A stretch of DNA of 64,000 nt from Mycobacterium sp. AT1 (GCF_002043095.1 NZ_MVOC01000007.1:1-64000), one strand, 5' to 3'; shown: positions 17,056 to 25,286, counted from the first letter of the stretch. Notes: generated from the sequence alone by a model not told the origin. Numbers and translations: made by a program.

Positions 17056-18843
17056 ATGAGCCCCCAAATGCCCACCGGCCACCACCTCTATCAGGACCCG
17101 TCGGTCTCCATCGACGAGCGCGTCGAAGATCTGCTCGCGCGGATGCCACTCACCGACAAGGTCGGATTGTTCTTCCACACCCTCGTCGGCGTGGGCGACC
17201 CCGACCAACCCCACCCAATGTTCGGCTTCCCCGCCGTCACCGAACTCATCGACTCGGGCATCACGCACTTCAACATCCTCGGTTCCGCACCCGACGGTCG
17301 TCAATTTGCGAAGTGGCACAACCAGATCCAGCGCATTGCCCTGGAGCGTCCGCTGGGCATCCCGGTTACGTTCTCTACCGATCCCCGGCACCACTTCACC
17401 GACAACCCCCTGACGCAGATGATGGCGGGCCCCTTCTCCCAGTGGCCCGAGATGCTCGGCCTGGCGGCCATCGGCTCCGAGCAGCTCGTCGAGACCTTCG
17501 CCGACATCGCCCGCCAGGAGTATCTGGCCGCCGGCATTCGGGTCGCGCTGCACCCTCAGATCGACCTCGCCACCGAGCCTCGCTGGGCGCGCATCAGTGC
17601 CACGTTCGGCGAAGACGCCGACCTCACCTCGCGTCTCGTCGGGTCCTACATCCTGGGCTTTCAGCGCCGCGACTTCGGCGCCGACTCCGTCTCGACGATG
17701 ACGAAACACTTCCCCGGCGGCGGGCCCCAGAAGGACGGCACCGACCCGCACTTCGCCACCGGCCGCGAACAGGTCTACCCCGGCAACAACTTCGGCTATC
17801 ACCTACAGCCCTTCGAGGCCGCGATCGCCGCCGGAACCCGGCAGATGATGCCGTACTACGGGATGCCCGTAGGCACCGAGTACGAAGAGGTCGGCTTTGG
17901 ATTCAACCAGGGGATCATCACCGGACTCCTACGCGAGCACCTCGGATTCGACGGCATCGTCTGCACCGACTGGGGGCTGATCGTCGACCACGCCGACGCC
18001 GGCGACATCGGGACGGCGCGCGCGTGGGGCGTCGAGCACCTCAGTGTGCCCGACCGCGTCCTCAAGGCCATCAACGCCGGGGTCGACCAATTCGGCGGAG
18101 AGGAGTGCGTCGATGTCCTCGTCGCACTCGTCGACGACGGCAAGGTCAGCGAGTCAAGGATCGATCAATCCGCCCGACGCCTGCTGCGCGAGAAGTTCCT
18201 GCTTGGACTCTTCGACCGTCCTTTCGTCGACGAGGACGCCGCCGCGGCGACCATCGGACGCAAAGACTTTCGCGCAGCCGGTCTGCAGGCTCAGAAGCAC
18301 GCCGTGACATTGCTCGTCAACCGTCCGGCCGCCGACGGCGGCCCGACCCTGCCGCTACGTCGCGGGATCAAGGTCTACGCCGAGGGGATCTCACCGGAAG
18401 CACTGAGCGCGTATGCGACACCGGTGGCCGATCCGACCGACGCCGAGGTGGCCCTGGTGCGACTGCAGGCGCCCTACCAGGCGGGCGGCGACGGCTTCGC
18501 GGCGTTCTTCCACCAGGGCTCGCTGGAGTTCCCCGTCGAGCGCCTCGAGACGCTCGACGCCCTCTGCGCGACGGTACCGACCGTGATCGACGTCTACCTC
18601 GACCGGCCCGCCGTTCTCACCGAGATCGCCGGTACCGCAGCGGGTCTCGTCGCAAACTATGGTATCGCCGAAGCCGCGCTGCTGTCGGTTCTATTCGGTG
18701 AGTCCGACCCGCGAGGTCGGCTCCCGTTCGACCTCCCGCGCTCGGATGCCGCCGTTATCGCCAGCGATGGCGACGTCCCCTTCGCCACGGAGGATCCCGT
18801 GTTCCGGTTCGGTCACGGCCTGCGGTACGCGGCGACGTCGTGA
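17056..18843 (+). CDS. GH3 glycosidase (short form)
   Basis: This is a 595-aa glycoside hydrolase family 3 enzyme with barrel and sandwich domains but no fibronectin-III-like tail. The KH motif is Lys217-His218 and the nucleophile is Asp305 in IVCTDWG. It is distinct from the neighbouring 796-aa GH3 and is not a recent duplicate. The ATG at 17056 has GAGGAG 8 bases upstream; a TTG at 17053 is less likely. No signal peptide is seen. It is the first gene of a two-gene operon with an esterase, behind operator site D. The two GH3 enzymes may attack different beta linkages of the same substrate. Confidence 0.9.
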   Translation: MSPQMPTGHHLYQDPSVSIDERVEDLLARMPLTDKVGLFFHTLVGVGDPDQPHPMFGFPAVTELIDSGITHFNILGSAPDGRQFAKWHNQIQRIALERPLGIPVTFSTDPRHHFTDNPLTQMMAGPFSQWPEMLGLAAIGSEQLVETFADIARQEYLAAGIRVALHPQIDLATEPRWARISATFGEDADLTSRLVGSYILGFQRRDFGADSVSTMTKHFPGGGPQKDGTDPHFATGREQVYPGNNFGYHLQPFEAAIAAGTRQMMPYYGMPVGTEYEEVGFGFNQGIITGLLREHLGFDGIVCTDWGLIVDHADAGDIGTARAWGVEHLSVPDRVLKAINAGVDQFGGEECVDVLVALVDDGKVSESRIDQSARRLLREKFLLGLFDRPFVDEDAAAATIGRKDFRAAGLQAQKHAVTLLVNRPAADGGPTLPLRRGIKVYAEGISPEALSAYATPVADPTDAEVALVRLQAPYQAGGDGFAAFFHQGSLEFPVERLETLDALCATVPTVIDVYLDRPAVLTEIAGTAAGLVANYGIAEAALLSVLFGESDPRGRLPFDLPRSDAAVIASDGDVPFATEDPVFRFGHGLRYAATS

Positions 18844-19787
18844 CCGCCATCCCCGACCCCAACGAGGCCGTACGAAACACCAGCCGGCAGAACCGCATTC
18901 AAGTCGCGAAAATTCGGTTGCTCGGACGTCTGCTTGGCAACGGCGAGTGGCTGGCCAAACTCGTGGTGAAGGCAGCCAAGCGGCCGAAACGCCGTGGGCG
19001 AGAGCCCGCCGAGGCCGCCCCGCCGCGGCGCGCGGTCCGCGGACTCGACGTGCGGCACAGCAAGCACGCCGGGTGGCCGGTCTGGTCATTGGTACCGTCC
19101 AAGCCGTCCACCCGGATCATCCTGTACTTCCATGGCGGCGGCTACGTCGGTCAGGCCAACAAGATGCAGTACACATGGTGCGCCGACGTCGCGCGCAACA
19201 CGGGCGCGACCATCGTCGTGCCGATCTACCCGCTCGCCCCCACCGGGACCGCCGCCACCGTCGTCCCCGTCGCGGCGGACCTTATCGAGTCGCTGATCAC
19301 CGCGTACGGAGCCGAAAATATCACCCTCACCGGTGATTCCGCCGGCGGCGGGCTCGCACTGGCCGCCGTGCAGGAATTGGTGCGGCGCGGGTCCACCATT
19401 CCCGGCCGCTTGGTACTGATCTCCCCGTGGCTCGACGTCACCATCGGCGACCCCGCCAGCATGGCAATCGACGTTCCCGCTGCCGGTGTCAAGATACTGC
19501 GCGCCGGTGGACGGCTCTGGGCCGGTGACGCCGATCCCACCGACCCGAGGGTCAGTCCTCTGTTCGGATCCATGGTGGGCTTGCCGCGAACCATCATTTT
19601 TGGCGGGACCTTCGACGTTCTGCACCCCGATACCGTGCGGCTGCAGCAGCGCGCTAGCGCCGAGGGCGTGCACGTGGAAACCGTCATCGCAGATGGCCTC
19701 GGACATGTCTGGCCGTTGTACCCATACTTGCCGGAAGCCATAAGGATTCAACCGCAACTTCGCGAGACACTCGTGGGCGGCCCCTAG
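18840..19787 (+). CDS. HSL-type alpha/beta hydrolase (esterase)
   Basis: This is a 315-aa esterase of the hormone-sensitive-lipase family. The oxyanion motif HGGG is at residues 98-101, the nucleophile is Ser167 in TGDSAGGG, and the likely acid and His lie in the C-terminal part (PRVSPLFG and DGLGHVWPLY). The GTG start overlaps the GH3 stop by four bases (GTGA). It probably removes acyl groups from a substrate handled by the glycosidases, or acts on the ester that the cluster's acyltransferase makes. Both readings are inference. It is the last gene of the accessory cluster before the integrative-element remnants. Confidence 0.88.
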   Translation: MTAIPDPNEAVRNTSRQNRIQVAKIRLLGRLLGNGEWLAKLVVKAAKRPKRRGREPAEAAPPRRAVRGLDVRHSKHAGWPVWSLVPSKPSTRIILYFHGGGYVGQANKMQYTWCADVARNTGATIVVPIYPLAPTGTAATVVPVAADLIESLITAYGAENITLTGDSAGGGLALAAVQELVRRGSTIPGRLVLISPWLDVTIGDPASMAIDVPAAGVKILRAGGRLWAGDADPTDPRVSPLFGSMVGLPRTIIFGGTFDVLHPDTVRLQQRASAEGVHVETVIADGLGHVWPLYPYLPEAIRIQPQLRETLVGGP

Positions 19788-20552
19788 CGGCGGGCGGTCC
19801 GAGTCCGAGAACCCGTCCGCTTCGAGAGTATTGGCTGTCAACATCCCGAAGGCGAGTCTGTCCGCGTGGACGGCGACCGACACAAACGACCTGTACTTCC
19901 GATTCCTAGTTGCGTCCCAGGATTCGGGAGCCGCGGCGTTCGTGTCGTTACTTGACTCGACATCGCCGTCGTCAATCAGAGCCCACACCCCTTGGTCACC
20001 GCCGTAGCCCTCAACGAACTCGCTAGTGAAGGAGTCTTTGCGATTTTCTTGAGTCGCTGTAAGTGCCCGACTGCATCACGCGAGATCGAGCACCTAGCTC
20101 TTGAACGCGGAAGTACGCGCCCGCGGCGCTTCCCTCTGTACGAGATCGCACACCTTACTGACGATCGACGTGCGAAACCCGCTGATCTCCAAGTCCTTTG
20201 ACGCTTGGTCCAGCATGGAGAGTCGGCGGAGTTTGTCGGCAGTGCCGAGCATGGCTCCTTTTATAAGCAGCGACGTGCGACGAGACTCTGCCTTCAAGGC
20301 TTGATCGAGCGAGACCCGCTCCCCCTCCTGCTGACGCTTGAACGCACGCTCGTTCCTGAACTTGAAGTAGCCGACAATGGCGGTCGCGACGGCGAGGCAG
20401 CCGGCCAGGATGCGAACCCCGACGACCGAACTGCCCGGCGGGATGAGGCTGATGGCAAAGGTCGCCCCGGCAGTCAGAACAGAAAGCGCCGTCAGCCAGA
20501 GGTTGAAGGCGACTGCATGATCCTAAACAGCCTTCGTCTGCTCCGCCCCCAC
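19788..20552 (-). pseudogene. Decayed 2TM plus GAF-like protein
   Basis: Reading leftward from a GTG at 20552, one frame holds a coherent protein interrupted by three stops: TAG at 20523-20525, TAG at 20094-20096 and TGA at 20076-20078. After the first stop come two hydrophobic helices (LWLTALSVLTAGATFAISL and RILAGCLAVATAIVGYF), as in SLATT/DUF4231-like membrane proteins, and then a charged helical stretch. After the third stop the frame continues with a GAF-like C-terminal pattern (KYRSFVSVAV, FGMLTANTLEADGFSDSDR). The parts stay in frame across all three stops, which points to one former gene. Its right flank carries arm-like repeats and an att core, so it is probably cargo of an older element. 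The C-terminal end is unclear and meets the esterase gene. Confidence 0.55.
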
Positions 20553-20652
20553 CGCGGCAGCATGTCACACAGCATCGGACCAAGCCCGGCAATCAAACAC
20601 AGTATGCAGTGTGTCGGCGCAGGTCCCTCTCTCTTGGTGCAGGAGTTCGAGC

Positions 20653-20674
20653 CTCTTGGCACACTCTTGGCACA
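20653..20674 (+). repeat. Tandem 11-bp arm-like repeat
   Basis: CTCTTGGCACA occurs twice in direct tandem (20653-20663 and 20664-20674), 59 bases left of the attL core. In the present element, TTCTTGGCCAC lies 62 bases left of the attR core. The similar sequence and spacing suggest integrase arm-binding sites of an older, related element. Confidence 0.5.
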
Positions 20675-20732
20675 GCCGTGGGTTTCAGAATCGGACTTGT
20701 CGAAGCTGAAACGAGCTGACCTGCGTTGATAA

Positions 20733-20777
20733 TGGTGGGCGCGGAGGGGATCGAACCCACGACCGCTGGTGTGTAAA
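20733..20777. repeat. attL core (45-bp copy of tRNA-Val 3' end)
   Basis: The 45 bases here are identical to 36650-36694 and correspond to the 3' end of the tRNA-Val gene, including the T-arm and CCA. Beyond this point the two sites diverge (TGTG here, ACCA in the tRNA). It marks the left boundary of the integrative element. On its own it is only a tRNA fragment. Confidence 0.9.
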
Positions 20778-20902
20778 TGTGTGGCCACACGTCTAGGGAG
20801 TGTCTTGCCGTGACGCCTCGTCTGGGAAATGGCCACGTAACCAGCCCTTTTCGTCTACCCAGTCCAGTTTGGTGACGGCCCGTTTAGGCGCGTCTTGGTC
20901 AC

Positions 20903-20913
20903 TTCTTGGCCAC
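20903..20913 (+). repeat. Possible left integrase arm site
   Basis: TTCTTGGCCAC here is identical, in the same orientation, to 36578-36588 near the other end of the element. Paired motifs inside both ends fit arm-type integrase binding sites. The 223 bases between attL and the first gene show no other gene. Confidence 0.45.
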
Positions 20914-21000
20914 GCGGGGGTTTTGGTCGATCAGGTGTTCGACTGAACCTCCCGACGCGGTCACACCGCTGTGTCCGAGGCCTTTCCTAGACTCCGGCCC

Positions 21001-22176
21001 ATGGGTAAGTACCGAGGTGGGCAAAAGCCGTGGGAGAAGGACGATCCAAAGGGCCGTCGGCTCGACCCTGGCCAATATGCAGAGCTGAATGCCGTGTTCT
21101 ACACCGCCGACCCGGTGGAATTCATTAGGATGCGGATCGAGTCGCTATCGCTGATGGCCAGCACCGACGAGCAACTGGGATCGCTTTTCGAAGCAAACCG
21201 GATCGTCGGAGCGGCCCACTTTGGACCAATGCCGCCGCCGCCCTTAGACGCCCGCCAGCGGTACATCCGCATGGAGGCGGTGATGATCGCCAACCACGCC
21301 TCCGAGACACTGTTGCGGCTGTTCTTCGCCCACGTGGAGCACCCCGAGTGTCCCTGGCTGGGGATGTCGGCCTCAACTAACTTCGGTGAATACAAGGGCA
21401 AGGTGGCCACCGCGCTGGACCGCGGGTTCGACCGCGAGGCCATCGCAACGGTGTTCCTGGGCGGCGTTGGTCGAGTCGATTCCGTCGTTCAGCTCACCGA
21501 CGCCGAGTTCGAAGACGCCATCGACGGCTTGCAACTGCTTCTGACCGATTGCGCGAACCGAGTGCTCGATGACGCCTTCCTCTACAACGCCGTCAAGCAC
21601 GGCGTTAGCGCCGTCGCTGTCGACGACGATGAGGCCAAGATGACTTGGCAGCCGCTGAACGGGGAGCCGGAGATCATCCATGAAGGGCCCACTCACGTGT
21701 ATCTCCACAAGGCGGCGTCGCACAATGCGGCAAAGACCGAAGCTCACTGGTGGCTCACCATGGAGGACTCGAATCCTGGACGGGAGCTCTCGGTCTCGGT
21801 GCTCATCACCAGGGCGCTCGGCTCGCTCTGGGACGTCGCCCGCCGCCGCTACCTTGGGGAGAGCGGCACTATCAACTACGTCAGCAACGGGGCCGTCGGG
21901 ATGACGGTCTACGGCATAACCATGGGGGCAATGAACCGCCTCAAACGCGCGGTGCACGAACTTGTCAAGGCTAAATCTGACGGCACCGTGGACGGCAGCC
22001 AGCACCACGTCGTCCCCTACGACATCCCCCGGGAGTGGTCGCTGGCCGGTGCAGCGGCCGCCGTCGAAGAGCGGACGGTTGCGCTACCCGCCAGAGAGCG
22101 TGATCGGCAGGTGTATTCCACCGGTGAGCTGTCCTTCCTGCCGATCACGCCGCGTGGATTCCAACGGGGAGGGTGA
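21001..22176 (+). CDS. Unknown 391-aa cargo protein (HEPN-like motif)
   Basis: The family is not recognised. The protein is mostly helical. One segment (IANHASETLLRLFFAH, about residues 85-100) and a later LYNAVKHG (about 198-205) resemble the spacing and the N-x-x-K-H-G pattern seen in some HEPN-type or abortive-infection proteins; this is a weak hint. It is the only rightward gene in the left half of the element and sits next to attL, a usual place for cargo. The ATG at 21001 is preferred; a GTG at 20971 in the same frame is possible, and neither has a clear ribosome site. It ends two bases from the convergent 98-aa gene. Confidence 0.7.
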   Translation: MGKYRGGQKPWEKDDPKGRRLDPGQYAELNAVFYTADPVEFIRMRIESLSLMASTDEQLGSLFEANRIVGAAHFGPMPPPPLDARQRYIRMEAVMIANHASETLLRLFFAHVEHPECPWLGMSASTNFGEYKGKVATALDRGFDREAIATVFLGGVGRVDSVVQLTDAEFEDAIDGLQLLLTDCANRVLDDAFLYNAVKHGVSAVAVDDDEAKMTWQPLNGEPEIIHEGPTHVYLHKAASHNAAKTEAHWWLTMEDSNPGRELSVSVLITRALGSLWDVARRRYLGESGTINYVSNGAVGMTVYGITMGAMNRLKRAVHELVKAKSDGTVDGSQHHVVPYDIPREWSLAGAAAAVEERTVALPARERDRQVYSTGELSFLPITPRGFQRGG

Positions 22177-22178
22177 CG

Positions 22179-22475
22179 CTACGCCGTCTCGGTGAACCTT
22201 GGCTTCCACGCGTCGCAGCTCTCGCAGCTGGAGAAGCTGACCAGCGTCACCTGGCCGAGGGCGAACGCCACCGCGTCAGCGTTCGACACGTGACGTAACG
22301 CGGCCTGGGCTTCGAGGTCGGTCAGCGGCGGCGGCGGTGAACACCTAGGGCACTGGCAGCCGATCGGCTCGGCTCCTGGGGTGGTCATCTGTGCGCGGAG
22401 CTCCGCCCGACCCACCAGCGCCAACCGGCCGCCTGACGGGGCAGTGCGGCACGCCGTCGAGGTCGGCGCGGTCAT
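22179..22475 (-). CDS. Small Cys-rich phage-type protein
   Basis: This is a 98-aa protein with CQCPRC and CESC pairs that could bind one zinc ion. It starts at ATG 22475, overlapping the terminase stop by four bases (ATGA), which supports this start over an internal ATG at 22388. It is the last gene of the leftward operon that carries the large terminase. The N-terminal 29 residues are less convincing than the Cys-rich part. No function can be assigned. Confidence 0.6.
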   Translation of the reverse strand: MTAPTSTACRTAPSGGRLALVGRAELRAQMTTPGAEPIGCQCPRCSPPPPLTDLEAQAALRHVSNADAVAFALGQVTLVSFSSCESCDAWKPRFTETA

Positions 22476-23980
22476 CGGCCACCCACTCGTCGGGTCATCC
22501 ACGCGGGCGGCGGCGACTTGCGACCCTCTCGCGCTCGACGGGCGGCGTCGAGTGGGCTGACGATGTGCATGCCCTGGCCGATGGAGTGCGCCAGGACGTC
22601 GTAGGCGACCACCGCTGCCGCCACTCGGTCGGGCTGGTGTTGACCGGCTTCCCAAGTCACCGCCTGGGCCTCGAAGTCGGGCAGGTACCCGGCCACCCTG
22701 GCCCGACCGGTCTCCAGCGCGGCGAGCAGGCCGGTGGCCCGTGTGACCGCATCGCCCTTGCCTCGGTCGGTGCCCTTCGGGGGCCAACCCGTGACGCGCA
22801 CAGGGTGATTGAGGGTGTACTTCGGCAGAGACTCGGTGACCAGCCTGGTGTAGGTGGCCCTGGCACTGAACGCCTCGATGGCGATCTCACTGGCCCCGAC
22901 GTCTCGGGCCAGCTCGACGGCCCGGCGGCTCCACTGGTCGCTGGTCATGTGGCCGCTGACGTCGGCGATCAGGGCCACCACGCCGTCGGCGCTGAGACTG
23001 GCGGCGATGATGCCGGTCTCGTCACCCTGACCCGAATCGGCGGGGTCGACGCCGACCACGATCTTGACCACGCCTGGCGGCGCTGCCGGTAGACGCCACT
23101 GCTCGATCCACGCCGTCTTAATCAGCCCGCCTTGTGGGGTGCTGGGTGCGCCGAGGTACATCGCGGCCCAGGCCCTTGAACCCACCTCGGCTTCGATCTC
23201 GCGGAACTGAGCGGCGGTGCGGCCCACGGCGCTGGTCATCGCGATGCCGGTTCGTTCACGCAACAGCGCGTCGGGCACCCCGGCGGTGCTTATGGCGGGG
23301 ATGTTCACACACCGCCACCGACTGCCAGGTGCGTCGAGCAACCTGCCCGCGATGTCTTCGCTGTGCCATCTGGTGGTGACGACGATGGCCGACCCACCGG
23401 GCATCAGCCGTGTCATCAGGTCGGCGTTGAACCCCGCCGCCAGCCGCCGCCTGTATGCGTCGGAGTCAGCGTCAGCGGCCCCACGGATGGGGTCGTCGAC
23501 GACGAGCACGGTAGCCCCGAATCCGGTGGTGCTGGACAGGATTCCGCCCGCCAACATGCCGCCGCGGTGCCCGGCCACCCGCCAGCGCCCGACACTCTTG
23601 CGGTCCGCTGCCAGCTCGATGCCGACCACCGCGGGGTTCTCGGCGATGAGACGCCGGGCGGCGGCGCTGTGTTCCTCGGCGAGCTGATCACCGTAGGACT
23701 TCACGATGATCTCGGCGTCGTGGTCACGGGCCAGCTGCCAGACCGGGAACACCTGGGAGGTGAGCACGCTCTTGCCGGTCCGCGGCGGCATGGTCACGAT
23801 CAGCCTGGAGTCGGGCGTCTCGACGGCGCGGACCAATTCGTCGGAGAGCATCTGGATAGCCGGGGTGATCACGTAACCGGGGATCAGCCAACGAGCCAAT
23901 TCGGCCGGCGAATCTGGGCGCCGACGGCCTCGCGCTGCGCCGAGAGCGCGAGCGGTCGTCAGGGTGGTCACCGTGGTCAC
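22472..23980 (-). CDS. Terminase large subunit (TerL)
   Basis: This is a 502-aa phage DNA-packaging motor. The ATPase domain has Walker A MPPRTGKS (residues 64-71) and Walker B VLVVDD (158-163). The C-terminal nuclease domain starts with GVDPADSG (Asp312) and has the RNase H-like fold pattern. The GTG start at 23980 has GAGGAGCG upstream and overlaps the stop of the upstream zinc-ribbon gene by four bases. It would cut and load DNA into a preformed head in the cytoplasm. Its presence without portal or capsid genes suggests that packaging uses helper-phage heads, or that the element is reduced. Confidence 0.88.
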   Translation of the reverse strand: MTTVTTLTTARALGAARGRRRPDSPAELARWLIPGYVITPAIQMLSDELVRAVETPDSRLIVTMPPRTGKSVLTSQVFPVWQLARDHDAEIIVKSYGDQLAEEHSAAARRLIAENPAVVGIELAADRKSVGRWRVAGHRGGMLAGGILSSTTGFGATVLVVDDPIRGAADADSDAYRRRLAAGFNADLMTRLMPGGSAIVVTTRWHSEDIAGRLLDAPGSRWRCVNIPAISTAGVPDALLRERTGIAMTSAVGRTAAQFREIEAEVGSRAWAAMYLGAPSTPQGGLIKTAWIEQWRLPAAPPGVVKIVVGVDPADSGQGDETGIIAASLSADGVVALIADVSGHMTSDQWSRRAVELARDVGASEIAIEAFSARATYTRLVTESLPKYTLNHPVRVTGWPPKGTDRGKGDAVTRATGLLAALETGRARVAGYLPDFEAQAVTWEAGQHQPDRVAAAVVAYDVLAHSIGQGMHIVSPLDAARRAREGRKSPPPAWMTRRVGGR

Positions 23981-24240
23981 GCGGCGCTCCTCACGGGAAC
24001 GAAGCCCAGGTCTTCGGGGGTCCAGAGGTCGGCGCGCCGCCATTGATGGCCGCAACGGTCACAGGCGTACTCGCACACCAGGCGCTTGCCGCCGTTCCAG
24101 GTGACGGCGTCGGGCTCGTTGAGAGAGCACCGGCGAACGCAGCTGTCCGCGAAGTGGCCCGCCGGGTTGCAGGCCGGGCAATAATCACCAAGCCAGAAGT
24201 CATGAAATGGGCTGGGCTGGCGAGCGGTCAGGGCGGTCAT
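23977..24240 (-). CDS. Small zinc-ribbon protein
   Basis: This is an 87-aa protein with two Cys pairs (YCPAC and YACDRCGH) plus CVRRC, typical of a zinc ribbon. The ATG at 24240 follows GAGAGGTGACC; an upstream frame extension is Thr-rich and unlikely to be translated. It lies between the metallopeptidase and the terminase and overlaps the latter by four bases. It may be a DNA-binding packaging accessory, inferred from position only. Confidence 0.65.
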   Translation of the reverse strand: MTALTARQPSPFHDFWLGDYCPACNPAGHFADSCVRRCSLNEPDAVTWNGGKRLVCEYACDRCGHQWRRADLWTPEDLGFVPVRSAA

Positions 24241-24327
24241 GGTCACCTCTCGGTGGGGTGGTCGTTGGGGTAAGGCGCGTCTCCGTCGGGACTCGGTCGT
24301 GGTGGTCGGTGTGGGCGTGGTGGTCAA

Positions 24328-24984
24328 TCAGGCCGGGGTGGGCGTCCTGGTGCCGAAGGCGGGAACCGTCCGGCCACCGCTGCGGAGGCTGGCTAACTGG
24401 ACCGAGGTGTAGCCGCCGCCGTCGGTGATTCCCAAAGCTGAGCAGGCGTCGGCCTGGGTGGCCTCACCATCGCTGTACAGCTTCTTCGCAACAGCAAGGA
24501 CCGCTGGCCAGCAGCGGTCCAGAAGCGGAACTACATCGGCACCGAGGTGGGTGCCACCAGCGAGGCCCAGCGTGGCGGCGTCCCGGCAGCCATTCCCCGC
24601 GAAGACGTCGAACAGGTCGCGCTGAGTGGGCCGACGACCGGCGCGGAAGCGGGCCTCGCTCCAGGGTCCGGCGTAACTAATCTCCATCTCGCGATGAGCC
24701 GGAATGGTGTCACTGAAATAGGTGGTCAGACCCTTGAAGCCGCCGGGCAAGTCGCCGACGATTGCCGTGATCACCTCTGCCCCCGCCACCACGGAGGCGA
24801 TGAGATGTCCGCTCTCATGAACGGCCACGGCGAGCCGGTCGTGGTCGACGGGCACCGGCTCGCGGCGCGGCGGCTTCGGCGCGGGCGTGTTCAACGGCGT
24901 CGGTGTCTTCGGGCCACCACCGGCCGCCAGGGCCGCTCGCACGGAGGCGCTGGCCACGGTGGCGATTAGTTCCAGGTCATTCAT
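24328..24984 (-). CDS. HESGH-type zinc metallopeptidase-like protein
   Basis: This is a 218-aa protein with AVAVHESGHLIASV (His56, Glu57, His60), the HExxH zinc motif in the form used by FtsH/M41-type peptidases. A later Glu in EMEISYAGPWSEARF matches the A-G-x-x-A-E pattern that supplies the third ligand region in that family. No AAA domain or membrane helix is present. The N-terminal 40 residues are Pro/Thr-rich. The start at 24984 has GAAAGG upstream. It is the first gene of the leftward operon ending with the terminase. It may process a phage or host protein, perhaps during head assembly. Function is unproven. Confidence 0.7.
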   Translation of the reverse strand: MNDLELIATVASASVRAALAAGGGPKTPTPLNTPAPKPPRREPVPVDHDRLAVAVHESGHLIASVVAGAEVITAIVGDLPGGFKGLTTYFSDTIPAHREMEISYAGPWSEARFRAGRRPTQRDLFDVFAGNGCRDAATLGLAGGTHLGADVVPLLDRCWPAVLAVAKKLYSDGEATQADACSALGITDGGGYTSVQLASLRSGGRTVPAFGTRTPTPA

Positions 24985-25030
24985 GGTCGAGCCTTTCGGG
25001 TCTGGTCATCACCGTCATCACGAGATGTCG

Positions 25031-25066
25031 GATCAGCGTCGGGACGCCACCGTCCCGACGCTGATC
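25031..25066. terminator. Perfect 16-bp hairpin
   Basis: A perfect inverted repeat has arms at 25031-25046 and 25051-25066 around CCAC. It starts at the stop codon of the 73-aa gene and separates the two leftward operons. It has no T-tract, so it may act as a terminator or RNA stabiliser. Confidence 0.55.
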
Positions 25067-25286
25067 ACGGCACCCGCGAGGAGTCGGGCGTCTTCGAGGG
25101 GAAGGTATTGCGCGCCAAACGTTCTCGGTGTTTTCGGACCTTGGCGTCGGCGCGGGCCGCGGTGGCGTCGAGGTGGCGGGCGATGCACGCCGAGCAGGTG
25201 TAGCCGTGAACCGAACCCCGCCACTGCCAGGCAGGGCCACCGCAGCTCTGACACCGCGGGCCGCGGTACTCGCCGTCGGCGCTCAC
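25065..25286 (-). CDS. Small Cys-rich protein (zinc-finger type)
   Basis: This is a 73-aa protein with CQSCGG and YTCSAC pairs spaced for one zinc ion, followed by a basic helix (RADAKVRKHRERLARN). It looks like a small nucleic-acid-binding protein. The GTG at 25286 overlaps the stop of the upstream 272-aa gene (GTGA), which decides the start. It is the last gene before the hairpin at 25031. The function is unknown. Confidence 0.65.
   Translation of the reverse strand: MSADGEYRGPRCQSCGGPAWQWRGSVHGYTCSACIARHLDATAARADAKVRKHRERLARNTFPSKTPDSSRVP

Noticed and set aside
19992..20201. Rightward 69-aa frame left of attL
   Set aside because: It overlaps the decayed 2TM/GAF-like frame on the other strand, and neither ribosome site nor similarity supports it.
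20653..20674. Tandem 11-bp repeats as a CRISPR start
   Set aside because: There are no spacers, only two abutting units and no cas genes in the window.
20778..21000. Gene between attL and the 391-aa gene
   Set aside because: No frame with a start and plausible composition; the stretch fits attP arm sequence.
22388..22787. Long upstream extension of the small Cys-rich gene
   Set aside because: The extension is antisense-free but lies wholly within the terminase coding sequence in another frame; the ATGA junction at 22475 is a better start.
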